Assembly: GCA_900155415.1 (NCBI GenBank)
Contig: LT700187.1
Location: 682,001 to 746,000 of the forward strand
Direction of reading: 5' to 3'
DNA from: Christensenella massiliensis
GTDB lineage: Bacteria; Bacillota; Clostridia; Christensenellales; Christensenellaceae
Length of the DNA: 64,000 nucleotides
The notes beneath the pieces are model-generated. The model made no database searches. It was not told where the DNA came from and saw only the letters and a list, made by a program, of their open reading frames with translations. Positions within the stretch are counted from its first letter, which is position 1. Every line of letters begins with the position of its first letter. Shown one piece after another: positions 57,578 to 64,000 of this stretch. A program made the position numbers and the translations under genes.

Positions 57578-58153
57578 TTGGATTTTTTATCATTTATCCT
57601 GCTCGGCGTGAGCCTTTCGATGGACGCGCTGGCTGTTTCCGTGTCTACCGGCATCTGCGTGCCCGATCTCAAAAAACGGGACGCCGTCAAGATCGGCCTT
57701 TATTTCGGCGGCTTTCAGGCGCTCATGCCTACGCTTGGCTGGCTGCTCGGAACGTCTGTCATCGATTACATCAGCGCGTTCGACCATTGGATCGCATTCG
57801 GGCTTCTGGCGCTGATCGGCATCAAAATGATCGCAGACGCGCTGCGCGGCAAAGAGGAACAAAAGGCGTGCGGCGTGCGCGAAAGTATGCTTTCTCATAA
57901 GACGCTTTTCTTTATGGCGGTCGCCACCAGTATCGACGCGCTTGCCGTAGGCGTGAGCCTCGCGCTGGTCAAGGCGGACATTTCTGTCGGCGCAGCCATC
58001 ATCGGCGTTACGACGTTCCTTTTGAGCTTTTTGGGCGCGACCCTCGGCAAGCGGCTCGGAAGCGCGTTCGAGAAAAAAGCGATGGTCGTCGGCGGCATCG
58101 TGCTCATCGGGATTGGCCTGAAAATATTGCTCGAGCACCTGCTTGGCGCATAA
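57578..58153 (+). CDS. mntP: MntP-family manganese efflux pump
   Basis: A 191-residue protein with six helices in two repeats, each starting with the conserved acidic motif: SLSMDALAVSVSTG in the first and ATSIDALAVGVSLA in the second. These Asp residues bind Mn2+. It exports manganese and protects against its excess. The TTG at 57578 is chosen because TAGGAGA lies 7 bases before it and the first helix begins at once. Confidence 0.9.
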   Translation: MDFLSFILLGVSLSMDALAVSVSTGICVPDLKKRDAVKIGLYFGGFQALMPTLGWLLGTSVIDYISAFDHWIAFGLLALIGIKMIADALRGKEEQKACGVRESMLSHKTLFFMAVATSIDALAVGVSLALVKADISVGAAIIGVTTFLLSFLGATLGKRLGSAFEKKAMVVGGIVLIGIGLKILLEHLLGA

Positions 58154-58199
58154 ATTCCCAAAAAAAAGATTTCTGTATCAAAAAGAAGAAAATATTCCG

Positions 58200-58227
58200 T
58201 TGCTTTTTTGGCAGAAACAGGTATAAT
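58200..58227 (+). promoter_or_regulatory. Promoter of the orphan riboswitch RNA
   Basis: TTGCTT (58200-58205), 16 bases, TATAAT (58222-58227); transcription would begin near 58234. Confidence 0.75.
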
Positions 58228-58251
58228 AATAACATACAATTGAATCATGTC

Positions 58252-58412
58252 TTTATGGTTGCTTCGGCGATCGAGAGGAAGCCGGTGAAAGTCCGGCGCT
58301 GCAAACCACAACTGTAATTGCGGACCAGAAAGGCAACGAGCCACTGCTCTGTGCGGGAAGGCGCTTTTCAAAGGGATGATGCATAAGTCAGGATATTCTC
58401 CCTAAAGACAGC
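58252..58412 (+). ncRNA. Cobalamin riboswitch without a downstream gene
   Basis: All conserved blocks are in order: GAAGCCGGTGAAAGTCCGGC, GCTGCAAACC, ACTGTAATTG, GAGCCACTG, GGGAAGGCGC and the B12-box-like AGTCAGGATA. It has its own promoter and an expression platform downstream: TCTTGGG (58423-58429) can pair with CCCAAGA (58478-58484), which overlaps the terminator arm. No + strand gene follows before the terminators; the next gene is on the other strand. It may regulate a short RNA, act antisense to the Xre gene, or be a remnant. Confidence 0.88.
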
Positions 58413-58473
58413 AGTATAGCGATTCTTGGGTTGATGAAGAATGCGGTACGGTTTTTATGCATCGTATGCTCAA

Positions 58474-58527
58474 ACGGCCCAAGACGGGCCGTTTTTTTAT
58501 CGGGCGGAGCAGCCTGCTCCCCTTTTT
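58474..58527 (+). terminator. Tandem terminators after the orphan riboswitch
   Basis: First: ACGGCCC, loop AAGAC, GGGCCGT, T7 (58474-58497). Second: GGAGCA, GCC, TGCTCC, then CCTTTTT (58506-58527). Both point rightward. Only the first is coupled to the antiterminator pairing. Confidence 0.85.
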
Positions 58528-58612
58528 GAAAAATATTTCATTTTTCTCCCCACTCAATACGGCGGCGCGCCCTCCCCGGCCTGCCGCATAAAAACAGCCC
58601 GGTCATATACCT

Positions 58613-58650
58613 GCAAAAAGGCGGTTCCCTCCCCGGAACCGCCTTTTTGC
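58613..58650. terminator. Bidirectional terminator between riboswitch and Xre gene
   Basis: GCAAAAAGGCGGTTCC, 6-base loop and the complement ending GCCTTTTTGC. Terminates the minus-strand Xre gene and any read-through from the riboswitch. Confidence 0.88.
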
Positions 58651-58668
58651 TCCCACCGCTTATTCGGT

Positions 58669-58995
58669 CTACCGCAAACCGCTTTTCAGAAGGTCCTCCA
58701 AAACGGCGACGATGAATGCCGCCTGACTCTCGCTGCACCTGCGCATCAGTTCCATGCCTCTTCTGCATATATGCGGTTCTTCCGGGCGCTGCGGGAAAAG
58801 CAGGCTGTCCAGAGAAATATCCAGCTTCCTTGCGAGCGCAAAAAGCAGCTCCACCGATGGCTTCCTGTGCCCGCTCTCTATATGCTTGATATGAGTCGGA
58901 GTAACGCCCATCTCCTCCGCCGGCCTCTCCTGCGTCATGCCCGCAGAGATCCGGGCTTCACGGACCGTCGTTCCAAGGATATCTCCACTTTTCAT
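58669..58995 (-). CDS. Xre-family regulator (108 aa)
   Basis: An HTH of the Xre type covers residues 8-65 (VREARISAGMTQERPAEEMG with the recognition helix in TPTHIKHIESGHRKPS). A 35-residue helical tail follows. AAGGAG precedes the ATG. The dyad TTAGC-ATAGA-GCTAA directly upstream is the likely operator. Its targets could be the adjacent ABC genes. It lies opposite the end of the orphan riboswitch transcript. Confidence 0.85.
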   Translation of the reverse strand: MKSGDILGTTVREARISAGMTQERPAEEMGVTPTHIKHIESGHRKPSVELLFALARKLDISLDSLLFPQRPEEPHICRRGMELMRRCSESQAAFIVAVLEDLLKSGLR

Positions 58996-59013
58996 CTTTT
59001 AGCTCCTTTTTTA

Positions 59014-59028
59014 TTAGCATAGAGCTAA
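59014..59028. promoter_or_regulatory. Operator-like dyad before the Xre gene
   Basis: TTAGC-ATAGA-GCTAA, about 20 bases upstream of the Xre start and overlapping its probable -10 (TATGCT, minus strand). Suggests autoregulation. Confidence 0.5.
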
Positions 59029-59181
59029 CACCACGCCTTAAAAATAAACTTTGAGTGATTTATAATGGAGCTTAAAGAGCCTATCGGCAAATGCCGCACA
59101 AAAAGGATGGCTTTTGCACAGCAGGCAAGGCCGCAGGGAAGCGCGCATTTCCCAGCATTTTGAAAAGAGGCGCGCCGCCCA

Positions 59182-59210
59182 TTGCCCGCTCCATTTCTGT
59201 GTGATATGAT
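59182..59210 (+). promoter_or_regulatory. Promoter of the ABC pair
   Basis: TTGCCC (59182-59187), 17 bases, TATGAT (59205-59210). Confidence 0.6.
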
Positions 59211-59242
59211 AGGTGCATAGTTTGGCATTCGGAGGTATTCTC

Positions 59243-59953
59243 ATGCTTGAGATCAAACATTTTACCAAAAGCTATAAAGGCGGAACGAAAGCCGTTGACG
59301 ACCTTTCTCTTACGGTCGAGGACGGCGATATCTATGGCTTCATCGGGCACAACGGCGCGGGTAAGACCACGACGATCAAAGCCGTGGTAGGCATTCTGGA
59401 ATTTGACAGCGGCGAGATTGAAATCGACGGCATGTCTATTCGGGAAAAGCCCCTCGAATGTAAGCGCCTCACCGCATATATCCCGGATAATCCCGACCTC
59501 TACGACAATATGACGGGGATCCAGTTCCTGAATTTTATCGGCGATATCTTTGCTATCCCAAAGCCGGAGCGCGAGGCCTCCGTCAAAAAGTACGCGGACC
59601 TTTTCGAGATCACGGCAAACCTTGGCGACCTGATCTCCTCCTATTCGCACGGTATGAAGCAAAAGCTTGCGATCATCTCCGCGCTGATCCATAAGCCGAA
59701 GCTTCTGGTGCTCGACGAACCGTTCGTGGGGCTCGACCCGAAAGCGGCGCACACCGTAAAGCAGCTCATGCACGAGATGTGCGAAAACGGCAGCGCGATC
59801 TTCTTTTCCACGCACGTTCTCGAGGTGGCGGAAAAGCTGTGCAACAAGATTGCCATCATCAAGGGCGGCAGGCTGCTGCGCGCGGGAAGCATTGAAGAGG
59901 TAAAGGGCGACGAGAGTCTTGAAGATGTATTTCTGGAGCTGATCGATGAATAA
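59243..59953 (+). CDS. ABC transporter ATP-binding protein
   Basis: A 236-residue ATPase: Walker A GHNGAGKTT, signature YSHGMKQKL (Ser-His-Gly instead of Ser-Gly-Gly), Walker B LLVLDEPFVGLD. It belongs to the CcmA/Nat-like group that works with large ABC-2-type permeases. GGAGG precedes the ATG at 59243. It overlaps the permease gene by 8 bases. Confidence 0.93.
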   Translation: MLEIKHFTKSYKGGTKAVDDLSLTVEDGDIYGFIGHNGAGKTTTIKAVVGILEFDSGEIEIDGMSIREKPLECKRLTAYIPDNPDLYDNMTGIQFLNFIGDIFAIPKPEREASVKKYADLFEITANLGDLISSYSHGMKQKLAIISALIHKPKLLVLDEPFVGLDPKAAHTVKQLMHEMCENGSAIFFSTHVLEVAEKLCNKIAIIKGGRLLRAGSIEEVKGDESLEDVFLELIDE

Positions 59954-61538
59954 TCTTGGTTTATTGCTGAAAGCATATATGCGCACCTCCTTTGGCTTCA
60001 ACAAAGCGAGGTATACACATGAAAAACGCACGAAATCAACGGGGATGACGGTCCTCATGGTCTTTTGCTATGCCGTCGTCATATTTGCGGTATTCGGTAT
60101 CTGTATGGGTCTTATGAGCAGTCTTGCTCCCCTGCACACGGAATATATGGTCCTCAACCTCATGATGGTCGCCGCATCCGTTATGGTCCTTTTCACGACC
60201 ATCTATAAGGTGAACGGCACGCTTTTCGGGTTCCGGGACTATGACCTTCAGATGTCGCTTCCGATTCGTACGGGCACGCTGATCGCAAGCCGCATTTTGG
60301 TCCTGTATATTTTAAACGCGCTGTTCGTGCTCGCCGTCATGGTTCCTGCGGGCGTGGCCTACGCCATCATCGCGCAGCCTGCAGCCTTGTTCTACCCGTT
60401 TTTTATCCTGACGTTCCTCGCCATTCCTCTGCTGCCCATCATCATTGCGACGGTCATCGGTACGCTCATCGCGGTAGCAGCCTCCCGCGTGAAGCGGAAG
60501 AGCGGCCTGAGCGTCGTCCTTACGGTCGCGGCGTTCATGGTGTTTATGATCGTCTGGATGACATTCTGGACAAATTCCGGCGACATTATGCTGGATTTCG
60601 CGGACGTCGGGGATATGGTAAACGGCGTGGTCACAAGCGTCTATCCGCTCGCGGCGCTGTACGGAAATGCGGTCGGCAGCTATGACGTGCTTTCCCTGCT
60701 CCTGTTCCTGCTGATCTCTTTCGGCGCTTTCGCCGTTTTTACGGCGGTCGTTGCCAAGCTGTTCAAACGGCTCAATACGTCCATCACCACGACGCGCGCA
60801 GCCGGAGACTATAAAATGACGGAGCTTCGGACGCAGTCTCCGAAAAAGGCGCTGTATCAAAGGGAGCTCAAGCGGTATTTCTCTTCTTCGCAATATGTGC
60901 TCAATACGGCGGTCGGCCCGCTGCTTTTGGTCGTCGTTGCAATCATTCTGCTCGTCTCGGGCGTGGACGGCCTTGGAACATACGCGGACATTCCGGGGTT
61001 CGATTATTTTCTCACGGTCAACGCACCGCTTGCCATCGCGTTTTTCCTTGCCCTCGGCTCCACAACGGCAGTCTCCGTTTCGCTTGAGGGGAAAAACCTG
61101 TGGATCGTGCGTTCCCTCCCGGTCGATACGCGCCTTGTTCTGAAAGCAAAGCTCAACGTATCGCTGGTGCTGTATATCCCCACGATCGCCGTCTGCGGAA
61201 CGCTGTTCAACCTTGCACTCTCGCCGCAGCCTCTCCATGCGGTCATGACCTATGCGCTGCCGCTCGCGTACGGCTTGTTCATCGCTCTGTTCGGGCTGAA
61301 AGCCAACTTAGACAGCCCTAATTTCGACTGGACGAACGAGGTGACGGTCATCAAGCAAAGCAAGCCTACGCTTCTCACCCTGCTGGTCGGCGTGGTTCTG
61401 GTCGCTGTTCCGGCGATTTTCGCCGCGATGGCCGGTTCCTTTGTGATCGTCATCGCCTTTGCGGCCGTAACGGCGCTCGATATCCTCCTGTACCGCAGTC
61501 TGATGACCAAAGGCGCGGCCCAATTCGAGCGTTTTTGA
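59946..61538 (+). CDS. ABC exporter permease (large ABC-2 type)
   Basis: A 530-residue membrane protein with about twelve helices in two halves, separated by a cytoplasmic segment (FKRLNTSITTTRAAGDYKMT). It is twice the size of a usual ABC-2 permease, like the two-in-one permeases of Clostridia that pair with one ATPase. Substrate unknown; lipids, peptides or antibiotics are possible. A strong terminator follows. Confidence 0.85.
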   Translation: MNNLGLLLKAYMRTSFGFNKARYTHEKRTKSTGMTVLMVFCYAVVIFAVFGICMGLMSSLAPLHTEYMVLNLMMVAASVMVLFTTIYKVNGTLFGFRDYDLQMSLPIRTGTLIASRILVLYILNALFVLAVMVPAGVAYAIIAQPAALFYPFFILTFLAIPLLPIIIATVIGTLIAVAASRVKRKSGLSVVLTVAAFMVFMIVWMTFWTNSGDIMLDFADVGDMVNGVVTSVYPLAALYGNAVGSYDVLSLLLFLLISFGAFAVFTAVVAKLFKRLNTSITTTRAAGDYKMTELRTQSPKKALYQRELKRYFSSSQYVLNTAVGPLLLVVVAIILLVSGVDGLGTYADIPGFDYFLTVNAPLAIAFFLALGSTTAVSVSLEGKNLWIVRSLPVDTRLVLKAKLNVSLVLYIPTIAVCGTLFNLALSPQPLHAVMTYALPLAYGLFIALFGLKANLDSPNFDWTNEVTVIKQSKPTLLTLLVGVVLVAVPAIFAAMAGSFVIVIAFAAVTALDILLYRSLMTKGAAQFERF

Positions 61539-61549
61539 TTCGTTTTTTG

Positions 61550-61580
61550 CCGCTTTCCCGTGTTTGGGGAAAGCGGTTTT
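61550..61580 (+). terminator. Terminator of the ABC pair
   Basis: CCGCTTTCCC, loop GTGTTTG, GGGAAAGCGG then TTTT. Confidence 0.9.
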
Positions 61581-61583
61581 CTA

Positions 61584-61612
61584 TTGACGCGCCTGCCTGC
61601 GGAAAGTAAACT
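61584..61612 (+). promoter_or_regulatory. Promoter of the racemase-fold gene
   Basis: TTGACG (61584-61589), 17 bases, TAAACT (61607-61612). Confidence 0.7.
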
Positions 61613-61647
61613 AAAAGTAAACGGTACAGCATATACGGAGGATTCTT

Positions 61648-62337
61648 ATGAAAAAAGCCGGCATCATCAGCGGTACGCCCGCCGCTGCGCTTTCCTATTA
61701 CAGCGGGATCGTCGAAGGATACCGCGCCGCAAAGGGGGATGGCAGTTATCCTGCTTTCACACTCGAAAACATAGACATGGCGGAAGCGTTCGCATTTGTG
61801 GCGCAGGAAAAATGGACGCCGCTCGTTTCCATGCTGCTCGCCGCCGTCCGCAGCCTGAAAAACGCAGGCGCTGAATTCGCGGCTATCGCCTCCAATACGC
61901 CGCATATCGTGTTCCGCGAGCTTGAGGAAAAATCTCCTCTGCCCCTTGTGAGCATCGTGGAATCGGTATGCCGTTTCGCTGCCGATGCAGGCTGCGCGCG
62001 GGTCATCATATTGGGCACGGGCTTCACGATGGCAAACGGGCTTTATACGGAAGCATTCCCGCGCTATGGCATCGAAGCGCTGATCCCGGACCGGGAGGGC
62101 CGGGAGTTTGTACACAATACGATTTTTTCCAAATTGGAGGATGGGACCGCCCGCCCTGCGGATAAGGAGGCTATGCTCGAGTTCACGGAAGAATTGATCC
62201 GCAATTCTCATGCCGACGCGGTCGTACTCGGCGGCACAGAGCTTCCCCTGATGATCCGACCGGGCGACCTGTCCGTTCCCGCGCTCGATACGGCGCAGGT
62301 CCACATTTCAGCCATCGTCCGCGAGATGCTCAAATAA
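61648..62337 (+). CDS. Aspartate/glutamate racemase-fold protein lacking both catalytic Cys
   Basis: A 229-residue protein with the overall layout of Asp/Glu racemases: an N-terminal GIISGTPAAALSYY loop, then AIASNTPHIVF in place of the A-CNT-H motif and VVLGGTELPLM in place of LGCTE. The first catalytic Cys is Ser and the second is Gly, so the two-base mechanism cannot work. It may bind an amino acid, act as a lyase-like or regulatory protein, or be an evolved enzyme with another reaction. GGAGGAT precedes the ATG. Confidence 0.8.
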   Translation: MKKAGIISGTPAAALSYYSGIVEGYRAAKGDGSYPAFTLENIDMAEAFAFVAQEKWTPLVSMLLAAVRSLKNAGAEFAAIASNTPHIVFRELEEKSPLPLVSIVESVCRFAADAGCARVIILGTGFTMANGLYTEAFPRYGIEALIPDREGREFVHNTIFSKLEDGTARPADKEAMLEFTEELIRNSHADAVVLGGTELPLMIRPGDLSVPALDTAQVHISAIVREMLK

Positions 62338-62394
62338 CACGCTTGCCGTCTGTTCCATTCCAAACATATTTCCGGTTCCAAGAAAGGCAACGCT

Positions 62395-63810
62395 ATGTAT
62401 TTTGGAGATATGGGCAGCAATGTCCGTACCATGCTGATGACAGGGGCATTCGGCCTGATGATCGCCGTGCCCGCTTATGCTTTGCTTTGGCTTTTTACGC
62501 GCAGGCGGTTTCCTGCAAAACCGGGAACGCATGTGCTGCGCTGTCTTTTTTTGGCCTATGTCATCTGTGTAGGCATGCTGACGCTCGTGCCGGACGGCGG
62601 CTCGGACGCGCAGGGTAGCGCGAATCTGCTTCCCCTTTCCAGCGTCCTGTTCGCTTTCAGGAGCGGCTCGTCTGTTGCGCTTCAGCTTCTTTTCCTCAAC
62701 GTCCTGCTGTTCATACCGCTGGGCATATTCCTGCCGTGGATATTCCCGAAAACCGGAAAGCTGCACAGGATCGCGCTCATTTCCTTTTGTTCGACGCTCC
62801 TCATCGAAACGCTTCAGGTCATTTTGCCCGGCGGACGGGCGTTCGATGTGGATGACATTCTTCTGAATACTTGGGGCGGGATCGTCGGCTATTCCCTGTT
62901 TTCCCTTCTTTCCCTGTGCGGAAAAAACCGAACGGCCCGTCCTTCCCGGATCGTTGCGTGGGCTGCGGCGCTTGCCCTGCTGCCCGCCGTGTTCCTCGGC
63001 TTTTCCGCGGCGGAAAACGCCCGTGAATTCAAATATAATTTTTCCTATACTTTAGGCGTGCCGGAGCAGGCTGAATATACGGGCCGGGATACGCTCCCCG
63101 CCGCAGCCATGACCTACGCGCGCACCGGGCCGTCTCAGGAAGAACTGCTCTCCGTGCTTATGGAAGCTTTCTCCATTTCCGGTACGCCCGAAGCTGAATA
63201 CGGCTATCTTATCCTGCGCAGCGGCGGCGCTTCTCTTTCCGTTTCGCCGTATGGCGACAGCTGGAACTGCCTGCTGCGCGAGCCTACGGGGCTCCCCGGT
63301 GAAAAAACGGACGAACAGGCCGCTTCGGAAGCAGAAGCATTCCTGCGGGAACGCGGCCTTTGGGCAGACGGCCTGCAAAGGACCGTGCAGGATACGCTGG
63401 GCGTCAACGCGGACGGCACGGAACGCCCCGACGGAAAAGAGGTCCTTTATGAGGCGGGGGAGGACGATCCTACGCGCATCGGCGGGCTTTCCGTCCTCTC
63501 CGACAGCGAGGGAATCTATTCCGTCTCAAGCTCTCTTGCGCAGTTCGTTCCCTACCGGGAGGCAGAGCTGATGCCCCCGGGCGAGGCGCTCGCAGCGGTT
63601 CTGAATACGCATCAATGCTATGTTGTTTCTGATTTGAAAGGCGAAGCTTCCATTCACCCGCAGACCGCTGTCTTTGACAAGGCTGAACTTCTATACATGT
63701 ATGGATATGGGATGCAGCAAAATCTCCCCGTCTGGAAGCTGTCCGGAACTTTTTTCGGCGATGGCGAACAGGCGGCCGGATATCTTCTGGCTCCCGCCGT
63801 CCGCCAATAA
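62395..63810 (+). CDS. VanZ-like membrane protein with large C-terminal domain
   Basis: A 471-residue protein. Residues 1-210 hold five helices with the VanZ pattern: VGMLTLVPDGGS, NLLPLSSV, LFLNVLLFIPLGIFLPW and the acidic IETLQVILPGGRAFDVDDILLN loop. A further helix near 195 leads to a 260-residue domain, probably external, of mixed alpha/beta type with YcdB/YycI-like composition but no family I can name. VanZ proteins confer low-level teicoplanin resistance in enterococci by an unknown mechanism. AAAGGC precedes the ATG. Confidence 0.8.
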   Translation: MYFGDMGSNVRTMLMTGAFGLMIAVPAYALLWLFTRRRFPAKPGTHVLRCLFLAYVICVGMLTLVPDGGSDAQGSANLLPLSSVLFAFRSGSSVALQLLFLNVLLFIPLGIFLPWIFPKTGKLHRIALISFCSTLLIETLQVILPGGRAFDVDDILLNTWGGIVGYSLFSLLSLCGKNRTARPSRIVAWAAALALLPAVFLGFSAAENAREFKYNFSYTLGVPEQAEYTGRDTLPAAAMTYARTGPSQEELLSVLMEAFSISGTPEAEYGYLILRSGGASLSVSPYGDSWNCLLREPTGLPGEKTDEQAASEAEAFLRERGLWADGLQRTVQDTLGVNADGTERPDGKEVLYEAGEDDPTRIGGLSVLSDSEGIYSVSSSLAQFVPYREAELMPPGEALAAVLNTHQCYVVSDLKGEASIHPQTAVFDKAELLYMYGYGMQQNLPVWKLSGTFFGDGEQAAGYLLAPAVRQ

Positions 63811-64000
63811 GCGCCGGGCGCGCTTGCAGGGCCTGCGAAACGGCTGACTGCAAAATCCTATCGGCAGACACCCATGCGGATATGCCCCGCTGCCCTTTTT
63901 CCTGCGCACTGCCGGCCCGTTTAAGAGCCGTTTCGTTTATTTTCCAATGACTGCGGAAAATGCCGCTCCCCGCGGATACCAAAACGGCGGTGATGCCTTG
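63811..64000. other. Window end without a supported gene
   Basis: A distant pair GAAACGGCT (63836-63844) and AGCCGTTTC (63928-63936) could form a long hairpin. No ORF with ribosome binding site. The minus-strand reading frames overlapping the VanZ gene are shadows. Confidence 0.35.

Noticed and set aside
58441-59022. A + strand protein starting right after the orphan riboswitch
   Set aside because: The frame runs through the terminator hairpins and then opposite the Xre gene, with no ribosome binding site. The terminators would end the transcript first.
1-64000. CRISPR arrays
   Set aside because: No series of short direct repeats with unique spacers and no cas genes were seen.

Overview
The window reads as chromosomal DNA from an anaerobic, moderately GC-rich Bacillota, most likely class Clostridia. 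The support is strong AGGAGG ribosome binding sites, a class III (oxygen-sensitive) ribonucleotide reductase, an EFR1-type flavodoxin/ferredoxin protein, corrinoid-methyltransferase-type genes, two cobalamin riboswitches and sigma-A promoters with TTGACA/TATAAT-like boxes. No 16S rRNA or other species-level marker is present, so genus is not assigned.

Region 1 (1-5.5 kb) is an accessory island. A phage-type switch (Xre repressor plus ImmA-like protease, + strand) faces a minus-strand operon of a 33-codon ORF, an 82-aa coiled protein, a phage ArpU/sigma-like regulator, a 551-aa effector-like protein and an RCC1-repeat lipoprotein. Region 2 (43.5-50 kb) holds a second copy of the effector-like gene with a nearly identical N-terminal part and a completely different C-terminus. 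It is followed by a small membrane protein (candidate immunity), a second RCC1-repeat lipoprotein, and a run of broken modules: an orphan C-terminal tip next to a paralogue of the membrane protein, a peptidase-like fragment, and a gene with an in-frame stop. Constant N-terminus, exchanged C-terminal tip, adjacent small gene and orphan tips together recall polymorphic toxin loci, but neither the N-terminal region nor the tips match a family I can name. This is the best candidate for an undescribed system. Both loci also carry a roughly 60-nt promoter-hairpin-terminator unit that looks like a small RNA. Its G-rich loop can pair with the start region of the Xre repressor mRNA.

The rest is mostly housekeeping and transport. 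It holds nrdDG under a cobalamin riboswitch with a clear terminator/antiterminator (5.5-8.6 kb); EFR1 and TetR divergent from a heterodimeric ABC exporter (8.9-14.7 kb); small metabolic genes including three YbaK-family proteins (15-19.7 kb); MATE with MarR; an M3 peptidase lipoprotein; and a five-gene operon of NEW3 protein, ABC ATPase, permease, ECF sigma factor and probable anti-sigma (22-26.6 kb). Then come an aldo/keto reductase, a frameshifted MFS gene, an AEC carrier, a DUF308 protein, an MFS carrier with a GpsA-like dehydrogenase, and an acyl-AMP ligase with a stand-alone ACP (26.9-35.9 kb).

From 36 to 40 kb lie AT-richer genes including a membrane-bound LuxR-type regulator with two matching dyads upstream of a neighbouring lipoprotein gene. 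These are followed by a tandemly duplicated 333-bp non-coding unit beside tRNA-Ser(GGA). At 40-43.3 kb are a hydantoinase-like ATPase and a UroD/MtaA-type methyltransferase. After the second island come leuS, a VOC protein, M23 and zincin peptidases, an EEP-family protein, a structured-RNA candidate, iron-dependent alcohol dehydrogenase, mntP, an orphan cobalamin riboswitch with tandem terminators and no gene, an Xre regulator, an ABC exporter pair, a racemase-fold protein lacking both catalytic cysteines, and a VanZ-domain protein (50-63.8 kb).
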